NCBI RefSeq assembly: GCF_024298965.1
Contig: NZ_CP085193.1
Span: forward strand, 7,502,001 to 7,566,000
DNA length: 64,000 nt
Direction: 5' to 3'
Source: Streptomyces rapamycinicus NRRL 5491
Lineage (GTDB): Bacteria > Actinomycetota > Actinomycetes > Streptomycetales > Streptomycetaceae
Part shown: piece by piece, positions 14,825-24,042 of the stretch
Layout of the letters: every line of letters begins with the position of its first letter
Position numbering within the stretch: the first letter of the stretch is position 1
Translations under genes and position numbers: made by a program
The notes under the pieces: model-generated
Told to the model about the DNA's origin: nothing
Databases searched by the model: none
What the model saw: the letters and a program-made list of their open reading frames with translations, nothing else

Positions 14825-16774
14825 TCACTTCGCAGTGACGACCTTCACCGGCACCTTCACCGTGCCGTCGATCTTCTGCCCCTTGGCGGCCTTGACGGCG
14901 TTCTCCACCACCATCCGGCCCAACTCCTTCGGCTGCTGGGCGACGGTCGCGGCGAGGCTGCCGTTCTCGACGGCCTTGAGCCCGTCCGGGGTGCCGTCGA
15001 AGCCGACGACGGCGACGGACTTGCCCGCCTTGGACCCGAGCGCCTTGACCGCGCCGAGCGCCATCTCGTCGTTCTCGGCGAAGATCCCGTCGATGCCCGG
15101 GTGGCCCTGGAGCAGATTGGTGGTCACATCCAGTCCCTTGGCCCGGTCGAAGTCGGCGGTCTGCTTGCCGACGACCTTGATGTCCGGGTACGCCTTGAGT
15201 CCCTCCGCGAAGCCCTTACCGCGCTCACGCGAGGCCGAGGTGCCGGGGGTGCCCTGCAGCACCAGGATCGTGCCCTTCTTTCCGAGCCGCTCGGCGAGCG
15301 TCTTCGCGGCCAGCTTGCCGCCCGTGATGTTGTCGGAGGCCACCAGGGTCGCGATCTTCGCCTTGTTGACACCGCGGTCGGCGGCGAGCACCGGGATGCC
15401 CGCCTTGTCGGCGGCCCGGACGGACGGGCCCGCGGCATCGGAGTCGACCGGGTTGATGATGATCGACTTCATGTTCTGGCTGGTGAAGTTCTGGATCTGA
15501 TTGGCCTGCTGGGAGGCGTCGTTCTGGGCGTCGGTGACCGTAAGGCTGATCCCGGCGCGCTTGGCCTCCTCCTGGGCGCCCGCCTTCAGCTGCACGAAGA
15601 AGGGGTTGTTGAGGGTGGAGACCGACAGACCGACCTTGGTGTCCGCGCCCCCGGAGGAGCCGGAGCGCCAGACGGAGGCGCCGAAGGCGATGGCGGCGAC
15701 GACCACGGCGGCCAGCGCGAACTTGCCCGCGTTGACGGCCTTCTTACGGCCGCCACCGGACGGTCCGCCCGCCGCGGCCCCGGGCGCGCCCGGTCCGGCC
15801 CCGGCGCGCCGGCGCACCGTGTCCAGCAGCACCGCGAGCGCGATGACGACACCGATGACGACCTGCTGCCAGAAGGCGGACACCTCCAGCAGGTTGAGCC
15901 CGTTGCGCAGCACGGCGAGGATCAGCGCGCCGATGAGCGTGCCGGACGCCTTGCCGACGCCACCGGACAGGCTCGCGCCGCCGATGACCACCGCGGCTAT
16001 CGCGTCGAGCTCGTAGCCGACCGCCGCCTGGGGCTGCGCGGAGGACAGCCGGGAGGCGAGCACGATGCCCGCGACGGCCGCGAAACCGCCGGAGAGCGCG
16101 TAGATGACCAGCTTCTGGCGGGTCACCCGGATCCCGGAGAGCCGGGCCGCCTCCTCGTTGCCGCCGATCGCGTACATCGCCCGGCCCGGGTACGTACGGC
16201 CCAGCACACCCGCGGTGATCAGGCCCATCACGACCATCACGATCACCGGCACGGGCAGCCAGCCGCCGAGGGTGTCGCCGAGGCCGGACACCGAGTCGGG
16301 CACGGCTATCGGGCTGCCCTGGGAGATCACCAGGGCCAGACCGCGGCCGATCGACAGCATCGCGAGCGTGGCGATGAACGGCGGCAGCTTCCCGAAGGCG
16401 ACCAGCGCACCGCTGACCAGACCGCAGGCGACACCGGTGGTGAGCGCCAGGAGCGCCGCGAACCACACCGGCAGCCCCTGTGAGCTGGCGGACCAGGCGA
16501 GCACGGTGGCGGACAGCGCGGCCACCGAGCCGACCGACAGGTCGATGCCCGCGGCGACGATGACGAACGTGACGCCGAAGGCGAGGATCGCGGTGACCGC
16601 CGCCTGGACGCCGACGTTGAGGAGATTGTCGGTGGTGAGGAAGTCGCCGGACAGCAGCGCCATGGCGGCCAACAGCAGCACCAGGGCGCTCAGGGCGCCG
16701 TTGTCGAGCAGCACGCGGCGCAGCGCCGGCGAGCCCCCGGGGTTCTTCGTGCCCTTGAGCGTGTCAGTGGCCAC
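14825..16774 (-). CDS. fused ribose-type ABC permease and substrate-binding protein
   Basis: A 649-aa fusion. Residues 1 to about 320 form an RbsC-type permease with multiple membrane segments and the signature region around AAGIDLSVGSVAALSA and EEAARLSGIRV. After a Gly/Pro-rich linker (about 325-350) there is one more hydrophobic segment (KFALAAVVVAAIAFGASVW). An RbsB-type periplasmic-binding domain follows (from about 380: KVGLSVSTLNNPFFVQLKAG; SIIINPVDSDA; VVGFDGTPDGLKAVENG). The binding domain is thus tethered outside by its own anchor instead of being a lipoprotein. This fusion is known in Streptomyces ribose operons. GTG start; it overlaps the ATPase gene by 11 bp. Confidence 0.92.
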   Translation of the reverse strand: MATDTLKGTKNPGGSPALRRVLLDNGALSALVLLLAAMALLSGDFLTTDNLLNVGVQAAVTAILAFGVTFVIVAAGIDLSVGSVAALSATVLAWSASSQGLPVWFAALLALTTGVACGLVSGALVAFGKLPPFIATLAMLSIGRGLALVISQGSPIAVPDSVSGLGDTLGGWLPVPVIVMVVMGLITAGVLGRTYPGRAMYAIGGNEEAARLSGIRVTRQKLVIYALSGGFAAVAGIVLASRLSSAQPQAAVGYELDAIAAVVIGGASLSGGVGKASGTLIGALILAVLRNGLNLLEVSAFWQQVVIGVVIALAVLLDTVRRRAGAGPGAPGAAAGGPSGGGRKKAVNAGKFALAAVVVAAIAFGASVWRSGSSGGADTKVGLSVSTLNNPFFVQLKAGAQEEAKRAGISLTVTDAQNDASQQANQIQNFTSQNMKSIIINPVDSDAAGPSVRAADKAGIPVLAADRGVNKAKIATLVASDNITGGKLAAKTLAERLGKKGTILVLQGTPGTSASRERGKGFAEGLKAYPDIKVVGKQTADFDRAKGLDVTTNLLQGHPGIDGIFAENDEMALGAVKALGSKAGKSVAVVGFDGTPDGLKAVENGSLAATVAQQPKELGRMVVENAVKAAKGQKIDGTVKVPVKVVTAK

Positions 16775-18332
16775 GGGAGCCCTCCTTTTCCTTGCCGCCG
16801 ACTCCTTCGTCGGCGTCCTTGACGTCCTTCACTGCCAGGGCCATCACGGCGTCCTGGGTCGCTTCCCGCGCGGTCAGCTCGCCCGCGATCCGGCCCTGGG
16901 CCATGACCAGGACCCGGTCGCTCATCCCCAGCACCTCGGGCAGATCGCTGGAGATCATCAGCACGGCGTGGCCGGACGCGGTGAGTTCGTTGATGAGCTG
17001 GTAGATCTCGACCTTGGCGCCCACGTCGATCCCGCGGGTCGGCTCGTCGAGGATCAGCACCTTGCTGTCGGCGAGCAGCCACTTGCCGATGACGACCTTC
17101 TGCTGGTTGCCGCCGGAGAGGGTGCGCACCCGCTGGTCGAGACCGGCCATCCGGACGGCCAGCCGCTCGGCGACACCGGCCGCCGAGCGCCGCTGGGCGG
17201 CCCGGTCGACCAGTCCGGCGCGGGTGGCGGCGCGCAGCGTGACCAGGCCCAGGTTCTCCTGCACGGAGCCGTCCAGGACCAGGCCCTGGCCCTTGCGGTC
17301 CTCGGGGACGAGGCCGATCCCGGCCCGCATGGCGGCCACCACGTCATGGCCGGGCAGCGGGCGGCCGAGCACCTCGACGGAGCCCGAGTCGTACGGGTCG
17401 GCGCCGAACAGCGCCCGGACGACCTCCGTACGGCCCGCGCCGACCAGTCCGGCCAGGCCCACCACCTCCCCGGCCCGCACCTCGAAGCCGATGTCCTGGA
17501 AGCTGCCGTTCCGGGTGAGTCCCCGGACCTTCAGCAGGGGCTCACCGGCGTCCCCGCGCTCGCGCGGGTACTGCTGCTCGATGGAGCGGCCCACCATCAG
17601 CCGCACCAGTTCGTCCTGGTCGGTGCTCGCCGGGACCTGGGTGACGCTGCTGCCGTCGCGCAGCACGGTGACGCGGTCGCCCAGGGCGGCGATCTCCTCC
17701 AGGTGGTGGGTGATGAAGACGACGCCGACACCGTCCGCGCGCAGGGTGCGCACGATCCGGAAGAGCTTGTCGACCTCCTCGGTGGTGAGCACGGCGGTCG
17801 GCTCGTCCATGATCAGGACGCGGGCCTCCAGGCTCAGCGCCTTGGCGATCTCCACCATCTGCAGCCGGGCGATGCCGAGGTCGCGGACGCGGGTCCGGGG
17901 CGAGACGTCCACCCCGACGCGGGCCAGCAGCTCGGCGGCCCGCGCGTCCATGGCCTTGCGGTCGATCATGCCGAAGCGGCGCGGCTGGCGGCCCAGGAAG
18001 ATGTTCTCGGCCACGGTGAGGTCCGGGACGAGGTTGAACTCCTGGTAGATGGTGGCGATCCCGAGCCGCTCGGCGTCCTGCGCGCTGTTGATCCGCACCG
18101 GCTCGCCGTCGACCAGGATCCGCCCGCCGTCGGGGCGGTGGGCGCCGGAGACCATCTTGATCAGCGTGGACTTGCCCGCGCCGTTCTCGCCCAGGAGGAC
18201 ATGTACTTCGCCCCGGCGCAGATCGAAGTCCACCCCGTCCAGCGCGATCACCCCGGGGAAGGTCTTACGGACCCCCTCCATGCGCAGCAGCTCCGCCCCG
18301 CCGGGGGAGGACCGCTCGGACTCGGCACTCAT
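16764..18332 (-). CDS. rbsA: sugar ABC transporter ATP-binding protein (RbsA-type)
   Basis: A 522-aa ATPase with two tandem nucleotide-binding domains, as in RbsA. In the first: Walker A GENGAGKST, Q-loop and LIMDEPTAVL as Walker B. In the second: QRVRTLSGGNQQKVVIGKW signature and LILDEPTRGIDVG as Walker B. The second domain's Walker A is degenerate (GLAGLVGAGRTEV), normal for the family. It energises the adjacent permease/binding fusion. ATG 18332 overlaps the LacI stop (ATGA). Confidence 0.93.
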   Translation of the reverse strand: MSAESERSSPGGAELLRMEGVRKTFPGVIALDGVDFDLRRGEVHVLLGENGAGKSTLIKMVSGAHRPDGGRILVDGEPVRINSAQDAERLGIATIYQEFNLVPDLTVAENIFLGRQPRRFGMIDRKAMDARAAELLARVGVDVSPRTRVRDLGIARLQMVEIAKALSLEARVLIMDEPTAVLTTEEVDKLFRIVRTLRADGVGVVFITHHLEEIAALGDRVTVLRDGSSVTQVPASTDQDELVRLMVGRSIEQQYPRERGDAGEPLLKVRGLTRNGSFQDIGFEVRAGEVVGLAGLVGAGRTEVVRALFGADPYDSGSVEVLGRPLPGHDVVAAMRAGIGLVPEDRKGQGLVLDGSVQENLGLVTLRAATRAGLVDRAAQRRSAAGVAERLAVRMAGLDQRVRTLSGGNQQKVVIGKWLLADSKVLILDEPTRGIDVGAKVEIYQLINELTASGHAVLMISSDLPEVLGMSDRVLVMAQGRIAGELTAREATQDAVMALAVKDVKDADEGVGGKEKEGSRGH

Positions 18333-19345
18333 GGTTTGCTCCCTTCGGGCTCGCCGCACGAGCGGCGGGTGACCAGACGGGCGGACAGGGTCACCGACTC
18401 GGCGGGCCGCCCCTCGACGAGACCGATCAGCGCCGTCACGGCGGCACGGCCGAGGGCCCCGGTCGGCTGGGCGATGGCGGTGATCGGCGGATCGGTGTGG
18501 ACGAACCAGGGGATGTCGTCGAACGCGGCGAGCGCCACGTCGTCCGGCACCCGCAGGCCCCGGGCGCGGATCTCGTCCATCGCGCCGAGCGCCATCAGGT
18601 TGTCCGCGGCGAAGATCGCGTCCGGGGGGTGCGGAAGATCGAGGAAGCGGGCGGTCACCCGGCGGCCGCTGTCCGCCTGGAAATCGCCCTGGCCGATGTG
18701 GTCCTCGTGCAGCTCCAGGCCGAACTCGCGCAGCGCGGAGCGGAAGGCGTCCACCCGCTCGCGGCCGGTCGTGGTGGCCGCGGGGCCCGCGATGATGGCG
18801 ACCCGGCGGTGGCCGAGGGCGCACAGATGCGCCACCAGGGCGCGGATGGCTCCCCGCCCGTCGGTGCGGATCACCGGCACCCGGTCCAGGCCCTCGCCCT
18901 CGATCCAGCGGTCGACGAAGACCATGGGGGTGCCGGCGCGGGCGGCGGCCAGCATCATCGGGGAGCCGCCGTCGGTGGGGCTGACCAGCAGTCCGTCTAT
19001 GCGGCGGTCCATGAGGGTACGCACATGGTGGTCCTGGAGGTCGGGCCGCTCGTCGGCGTTGCCGATGACCACGCTGTAGTCCAGCTCGCGGGCGGCGTCC
19101 TCGACCGAACGGGCCAGCTCGGTGAAGAAGGGATTCAGCACATCGCTGATGACCAGGCCCAGGGTCCGGGTCTGATCGGTGCGCAGCGAGCGGGCCACCG
19201 CGTTGGGGCGATAGCCGAGGTCGGCGACCGCGGCGAGCACCCGTTCGCGGGTGTCCGCGCGGACGGAGGGGTGGTCATTGAGCACCCGTGAGACCGTCGC
19301 CACGGAGACCCCGGCACACCGCGCCACGTCTTTGATGGCCGGCAT
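18329..19345 (-). CDS. LacI family transcriptional regulator of the ribose operon
   Basis: A 338-aa repressor. The N-terminal HTH has the LacI hallmark (AIKDVARCAGVSVATVSRVL, then NDHPSVRADTRERVLAAV). A periplasmic-binding-like effector domain follows (TLGLVISDVLNPFFTELARS ... FAADNLMALGAMDEIRARGL). ATG 19345 has a strong AAGGAGG upstream. As the first gene of the ribose operon it probably represses itself and the downstream transport and kinase genes; a double operator lies 15-50 bp upstream of its start. Ribose or ribose 5-phosphate is the likely effector (inference). Confidence 0.92.
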   Translation of the reverse strand: MPAIKDVARCAGVSVATVSRVLNDHPSVRADTRERVLAAVADLGYRPNAVARSLRTDQTRTLGLVISDVLNPFFTELARSVEDAARELDYSVVIGNADERPDLQDHHVRTLMDRRIDGLLVSPTDGGSPMMLAAARAGTPMVFVDRWIEGEGLDRVPVIRTDGRGAIRALVAHLCALGHRRVAIIAGPAATTTGRERVDAFRSALREFGLELHEDHIGQGDFQADSGRRVTARFLDLPHPPDAIFAADNLMALGAMDEIRARGLRVPDDVALAAFDDIPWFVHTDPPITAIAQPTGALGRAAVTALIGLVEGRPAESVTLSARLVTRRSCGEPEGSKP

Positions 19346-19359
19346 CGTCCACCTCCTTG

Positions 19360-19394
19360 TGGAATCGATTACATGAGATTGGAATCGATTACAT
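19360..19394. promoter_or_regulatory. double LacI-type operator
   Basis: Two identical copies of TGGAATCGATTACAT (19360-19374 and 19380-19394) are spaced 20 bp apart, two helical turns. Each contains the palindromic core AATCGATT typical of LacI-family half-site pairs. They sit immediately upstream of the lacI/rbs operon RBS, so repressor dimers would bind the same DNA face and block the promoter. Confidence 0.8.
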
Positions 19395-19554
19395 GGAAGG
19401 AGGCAAGGGGTCGGCCCCCGGTGAAACCGGATCGTGATGTTCCGCGACCGGACACCGTGGTATTCCGCGACCGGACACCCGCCCTCGTTCCTTCCCCGCA
19501 GGCGTTGTCCACAGGCCCGAACCGTCTGTCGGCTCCCGGCGGTACGGTCGGGGC

Positions 19555-21798
19555 ATGCTCAAACTCGCGGTGGTGGAAGGGGTCCTGGAGCGGATCACCT
19601 ACGCCAATGAGGAGAACGGCTACACGGTCGCGCGGGTCGACACCGGCCGTGGCTCCGGCGATCTGCTCACCGTCGTCGGCTCGCTGCTGGGCGCCCAGCC
19701 GGGCGAGTCGCTGCGGATGGAGGGCCGCTGGGGTTCCCATCCGCAATATGGCAAACAGTTCACGGTCGAGAACTACCAGACCGTCCTCCCCGCCACCGTC
19801 CAGGGCATCCGGCGCTATCTCGGCTCCGGGCTGATCAAGGGCATCGGCCCCCGGATCGCCGACCGGATCACCGAGCACTTCGGCGTCGACACCCTCGACG
19901 TCATCGAACAGGAGCCCAAGCGGCTGGTCGAGGTCCCCGGCCTCGGCCCCAAGCGCACCAAGATGATCGCCGCCGCCTGGGAGGAGCAGAAGGCCATCAA
20001 GGAGGTGATGGTCTTCCTCCAGGGGGTCGGCGTCTCCACCTCCATCGCGGTGCGGATCTACAAGAAGTACGGCGACGCCTCGATTTCGGTCGTGAAGAAC
20101 GAGCCGTACCGGCTGGCGGCCGACGTCTGGGGCATCGGCTTCCTCACCGCCGACAAGATCGCCCAGTCGGTCGGCATCCCCCATGACAGCCCCGACCGGG
20201 TGAAGGCCGGCCTGCAGTACGCGCTGTCCCAGTCCGCCGACCAGGGCCACTGCTATCTCCCCGAGGAGCAACTCATCGCGGACGCGGTCAAGTTGCTCCA
20301 GGTGGACACCGGCCTGGTCATCGACTGCCTGGGCGAGCTCGCAGCCGAGGACGAGGGCGTGGTGCGCGAGCCGGTCCCGGGCCCGGCGGACGGCGAGCAG
20401 GTCTCCGCCGTCTATCTGGTGCCCTTCCACCGCGCCGAGATCTCCCTCGCGGGCCAGGTGCTGCGGCTGCTGCGCACCGAGGAGGACCGGATGCCCGCCT
20501 TCCGGGGCGTGGACTGGGACAAGGCCCTGAGCTGGCTGGCCGGCCGCACCGGCGCCGACCTGGCGCCCGAGCAGAGCGAGGCGGTGCGGCTCGCGCTGAC
20601 CGAGAAGGTCGCGGTGCTCACCGGCGGGCCGGGCTGCGGCAAGTCATTCACCGTGCGGTCCGTGGTGGAGCTGGCCCGCGCCAAGAAGGCCAAGGTGGTG
20701 CTCGCGGCGCCCACCGGCCGGGCCGCCAAGCGGCTGTCCGAGCTGACCGGCGCCGAGGCCTCCACCGTCCACCGCCTGCTGGAGCTCAAGCCCGGCGGGG
20801 ACGCGGCGTACGACAGGGACCGCCCCCTCGACGCGGACCTGGTGGTGGTCGACGAGGCGTCCATGCTCGATCTGCTGCTGGCCAACAAGCTGGTCAAGGC
20901 CGTCCCGCCCGGTGCCCATCTGCTCTTCGTCGGCGATGTGGACCAGCTGCCGAGCGTGGGCGCCGGGGAGGTGCTGCGCGATCTGCTGTCCCCCGGCAGC
21001 CCCGTCCCCGCGGTGCGGCTGACCCGGATCTTCCGCCAGGCCCAGCAGTCCGGGGTCGTCACCAACGCCCACCGGATCAACGAGGGGGTGCCGCCGGTCA
21101 CCCAGGGCCTGTCCGACTTCTTCCTCTTCGTCGAGGACGACACCGAGGAGGCCGGGCGGCTCACGGTCGATGTCGCGGCCCGCCGCATCCCCGCGAAGTT
21201 CGGCCTCGACCCCCGCCGTGACGTGCAGGTTCTGGCCCCGATGCACCGCGGCCCGGCGGGCGCCGGCACGCTCAACGGACTGCTTCAGCAGGCCATCACC
21301 CCGGCCCGCCCGGACCTCCCGGAGCGCCGCCTCGGCGGCCGGGTCTTCCGCGTCGGCGACAAGGTGACCCAGATCCGCAACAATTATGAGAAAGGGGCCA
21401 ACGGGGTCTTCAACGGCACGGTTGGCGTCGTCACCTCACTCGACACCGATGAGCAGCGGCTGACCGTGCGGACGGACGAGGACGAGGAGGTACCGTACGA
21501 CTTCGACGAGCTGGACGAGCTGGCTCATGCCTATGCGGTGACCATCCACCGGTCACAGGGCAGTGAGTACCCGGCCGTCGTGATCCCGGTGACCACCGGG
21601 GCCTGGATGATGCTGCAGCGCAACCTCCTGTACACGGCCGTGACCCGTGCCAAGCGCCTTGTGGTGCTGGTCGGCTCGCGCCGCGCGCTGGGGCAGGCGG
21701 TGCGCACCGTCTCGGCGGGCAGGCGCTGCACCGCGCTGGATCACCGACTCGGCGGCGATGTGACAGTCGAGCGTGTCAGATGGGTTTCCGAACGATGA
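19555..21798 (+). CDS. RecD2-like ATP-dependent DNA helicase (SF1)
   Basis: A 747-aa DNA helicase. The N-terminal region has an OB-like segment and tandem helix-hairpin-helix motifs (IKGIGPRIADRITEHFG, LVEVPGLGPKRTKMIAAAW). The SF1 motor follows: Walker A GGPGCGKS (about 358-365), GRAAKRL, Walker B VVVDEASM (about 431), DVDQLPSVG, RIFRQA, and the C-terminal UvrD-like box AYAVTIHRSQGSEYPAVV with YTAVTRAK. It acts in recombination or replication repair as a 5'-3' helicase (family knowledge). Monocistronic; 152 bp before citrate synthase. The start ATG follows GGTACGGTCGGGGC, with only a weak RBS. Confidence 0.9.
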   Translation: MLKLAVVEGVLERITYANEENGYTVARVDTGRGSGDLLTVVGSLLGAQPGESLRMEGRWGSHPQYGKQFTVENYQTVLPATVQGIRRYLGSGLIKGIGPRIADRITEHFGVDTLDVIEQEPKRLVEVPGLGPKRTKMIAAAWEEQKAIKEVMVFLQGVGVSTSIAVRIYKKYGDASISVVKNEPYRLAADVWGIGFLTADKIAQSVGIPHDSPDRVKAGLQYALSQSADQGHCYLPEEQLIADAVKLLQVDTGLVIDCLGELAAEDEGVVREPVPGPADGEQVSAVYLVPFHRAEISLAGQVLRLLRTEEDRMPAFRGVDWDKALSWLAGRTGADLAPEQSEAVRLALTEKVAVLTGGPGCGKSFTVRSVVELARAKKAKVVLAAPTGRAAKRLSELTGAEASTVHRLLELKPGGDAAYDRDRPLDADLVVVDEASMLDLLLANKLVKAVPPGAHLLFVGDVDQLPSVGAGEVLRDLLSPGSPVPAVRLTRIFRQAQQSGVVTNAHRINEGVPPVTQGLSDFFLFVEDDTEEAGRLTVDVAARRIPAKFGLDPRRDVQVLAPMHRGPAGAGTLNGLLQQAITPARPDLPERRLGGRVFRVGDKVTQIRNNYEKGANGVFNGTVGVVTSLDTDEQRLTVRTDEDEEVPYDFDELDELAHAYAVTIHRSQGSEYPAVVIPVTTGAWMMLQRNLLYTAVTRAKRLVVLVGSRRALGQAVRTVSAGRRCTALDHRLGGDVTVERVRWVSER

Positions 21799-21949
21799 CG
21801 AACGGGGCAGGATGGCCGTGAAGGCGGCACTGAGTGCCGCCAAAAGGCTCTTCGGCCGACCCCGAGTGCACGTTCGCTACCCGAGTAGGGGAAGGTGGGG
21901 GGAGTCAGGGCACCTCGAAGAAGAGAACCAGACGTCGGTGAGGGATGAC

Positions 21950-23239
21950 GTGAGCGACAACTCTGTAGTACTGCGGTACGGGGACGGCGAGTACACCTAC
22001 CCGGTGGTCGACAGCACCGTCGGCGACAAGGGCTTCGACATCGGAAAGCTGCGCGCCCAGACCGGTCTGGTGACCCTGGACTCCGGTTACGGCAACACCG
22101 CCGCGTACAAATCCGCGATCACCTATCTGGACGGTGAGCAGGGCATCCTGCGCTATCGCGGCTACCCCATCGAGCAGCTGGCGGAGCGCGCCTCCTTCCT
22201 GGAGACGGCCTTCCTGCTGATCAACGGGGAGCTGCCGACCGTCGATGAACTGGCGGCCTTCCGTGAGGACATCACCCGCCACACGCTGTTGCACGAGGAC
22301 GTCAAGCGGTTCTACGACGGCTTCCCGCGTGACGCCCATCCGATGGCGATGCTGTCCTCCGTGGTCAGCGCGCTGTCGACCTTCTACCAGGACAGCCACA
22401 ACCCCTTCGACGAGAAGCAGCGCAACCTCTCGACGACCCGGCTGCTGGCCAAGCTGCCGACCATTGCCGCTTACGCGTACAAGAAGTCGGTCGGCCACCC
22501 CTTTGTCTACCCGCGTAATGACCTCGGCTATGTCGAGAACTTCCTCCGGATGACCTTCTCGGTCCCCGCCCAGGAGTACGACCTCGACCCGACCGTGGTC
22601 TCCGCGCTCGACAAGCTGCTGATTCTGCACGCCGACCACGAGCAGAACTGTTCGACCTCCACGGTCCGGCTGGTCGGTTCCTCGCAGGCCAATATGTTCG
22701 CCTCCATCTCGGCGGGCATCAACGCCCTGTGGGGCCCCCTGCACGGCGGCGCCAACCAGTCCGTGCTGGAGATGCTCGAGGGCATCCAGGCTTCGGGCGG
22801 CGACGTCGACACCTTCATCCGCAAGGTGAAGAACAAGGAAGACGGCGTGAAGCTCATGGGCTTCGGGCACCGCGTCTACAAGAACTTCGACCCCCGGGCG
22901 AAGATCATCAAGTCGGCGGCGCACGATGTCCTCTCCGCGCTCGGCAAGTCCGACGAGCTGCTCGACATCGCGCTCAAGCTGGAGGAGCACGCGCTCGCGG
23001 ACGACTACTTCGTGGAGCGCAAGCTCTACCCGAACGTGGACTTCTACACCGGTCTGATCTACCGGGCGATGGGCTTCCCGACCGAGATGTTCACCGTGCT
23101 GTTCGCGCTCGGCCGGCTGCCGGGCTGGATCGCCCAGTGGCACGAGATGATCAAAGAGCCGGGCTCCCGCATCGGCCGCCCCCGCCAGATCTACACGGGT
23201 GTGGTCCAGCGCGACTTCATCCCGGTCGAGGAGCGCTAG
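21950..23239 (+). CDS. citrate synthase
   Basis: A 429-aa type II (hexameric-type) citrate synthase, first step of the TCA cycle. Diagnostic segments are the N-terminal LRAQTGLVTLDSGYGNTAAY, catalytic His in LILHADHEQNCSTSTVR, His in GPLHGGANQSVLEML, and GFGHRVYKNFDPRAK with the catalytic Asp region. The start was set at GTG 21950 (MSDNSVVLRYGDGEYTYP), the N-terminus expected for Streptomyces CitA; the frame is open upstream to 21773 but that part reads as non-coding. The gene is followed by an unusual tandem-repeat region. Confidence 0.93.
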   Translation: MSDNSVVLRYGDGEYTYPVVDSTVGDKGFDIGKLRAQTGLVTLDSGYGNTAAYKSAITYLDGEQGILRYRGYPIEQLAERASFLETAFLLINGELPTVDELAAFREDITRHTLLHEDVKRFYDGFPRDAHPMAMLSSVVSALSTFYQDSHNPFDEKQRNLSTTRLLAKLPTIAAYAYKKSVGHPFVYPRNDLGYVENFLRMTFSVPAQEYDLDPTVVSALDKLLILHADHEQNCSTSTVRLVGSSQANMFASISAGINALWGPLHGGANQSVLEMLEGIQASGGDVDTFIRKVKNKEDGVKLMGFGHRVYKNFDPRAKIIKSAAHDVLSALGKSDELLDIALKLEEHALADDYFVERKLYPNVDFYTGLIYRAMGFPTEMFTVLFALGRLPGWIAQWHEMIKEPGSRIGRPRQIYTGVVQRDFIPVEER

Positions 23240-23245
23240 AGCAAA

Positions 23246-23490
23246 TTCGCGTCTCCGGGTGCCTCCGTCCCCCTTGGGCCGGGGGCACTTCGCGTTATAT
23301 GGATGCTTGGTCCCGGTCGGGTGCCCGCCCCACGGAAGGGCCGAGCACCTTCGCGCATGTGGGTGCTCGGTCCCGGTCGGGTGCCCCTCTCAGGGGGCCG
23401 GGCGCGTTCGCGTATGTGGGTGCTTGGTACCCCGGTCGGGTGCCCCTCTCAGAGAGCCGGGCACTTTCGCGTATCCGGCCCATGGGGCTG
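23246..23490. repeat. degenerate ~60-bp tandem repeat after citrate synthase
   Basis: Five units start with TTCGCG (23246, 23289, 23350, 23407, 23466). The inner three share GGGTGCTTGGTCCCGGTCGG and a GTGCCCCTCTC-GGGCCGGGC hairpin-like tail; spacing is 43, 61, 57 and 59 bp. The variable length, not a multiple of 3, argues against coding. Confidence 0.7.
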
Positions 23491-23662
23491 ACCGGCGAGT
23501 GAGCCGAAGGGGCGCGTCGCTGTCGTAAGGGAGAGCGCGCGGAGGCCCCTGAGGAACGAAGGGGCCGAGCACGGTCGACCGTCGACAGGGGGTACCTCCC
23601 AGCGGTAGCTGGGGGAGACTTATGCGCCCCGGAGGCGAACCGAGCCTCAAAAAGATAGCGAG

Positions 23663-23707
23663 AAGCGCCCCGCTGCCGATCCCCCCACGGGTCGGAGCGG
23701 GGCGCTT
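23663..23707. terminator. strong hairpin, probable bidirectional terminator
   Basis: The perfect 12-bp arms AAGCGCCCCGCT (23663-23674) and AGCGGGGCGCTT (23696-23707) have a structured 21-base loop that can itself pair (CCGAT/GTCGG). It lies between convergent genes and probably ends citrate synthase read-through. Confidence 0.55.
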
Positions 23708-23975
23708 CCCTTGCCCCGGAGCGGATTCCCCCCACGGGATCCGGCCGGGTGTCTCTATGGGCCCTTGCGGGCCGTTTGGCGACGCGATCTGCCGGGACGC
23801 GTACCTACGGGAGGGCCGCTCAAAGCTCCCCGAGTACGTCGTCCCGGCTACGCGTAGCAGGATCCGTCCCCCAAGACGTATCCCCACCGTCCCATTAGAC
23901 TCGCGACCCCCCGCAATGGTTACGTTGGGTTGCCTGTGATCTGCGTCTCTTGTCATAAGGGCCATAAAAGGGCAA

Positions 23976-24001
23976 GAGCCTCGATTTGAAGATCGAGGCT
24001 C
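23976..24001 (-). terminator. terminator of the copper ATPase operon
   Basis: GAGCCTCGAT (23976-23985) and ATCGAGGCTC (23992-24001) form a perfect 10-bp stem with a 6-base loop. On the minus strand TTGCCCTTTTATGG follows. It lies 42 bases past the ATPase stop. Confidence 0.7.
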
Positions 24002-24042
24002 CGCCGTATGGGTGTTGTGCGGCTTATGGGGACTTGGTGAAT

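Larger units (their letters stand above)
23240..24042. other. 803-bp non-coding region with repeats and hairpins
   Basis: No gene is supported here. It contains a degenerate tandem repeat (23246-23490), a small hairpin of a kind frequent in Streptomyces spacers (around CTCCCAGCGGTAGCTGGGGG, 23596-23617), a strong 12-bp-stem hairpin at 23663-23707, and the terminator of the copper operon at 23976-24001. It separates the convergent citrate synthase and copper ATPase genes. Confidence 0.7.

Noticed and set aside
23290..23530. Small plus-strand ORFs reading MWVLGPGRVP repeatedly over the post-citrate-synthase repeats.
   Set aside because: Unit lengths (43, 61, 57, 59) break the frame, no RBS precedes them, and the peptide has no recognisable property. 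Treated as non-coding repeat.
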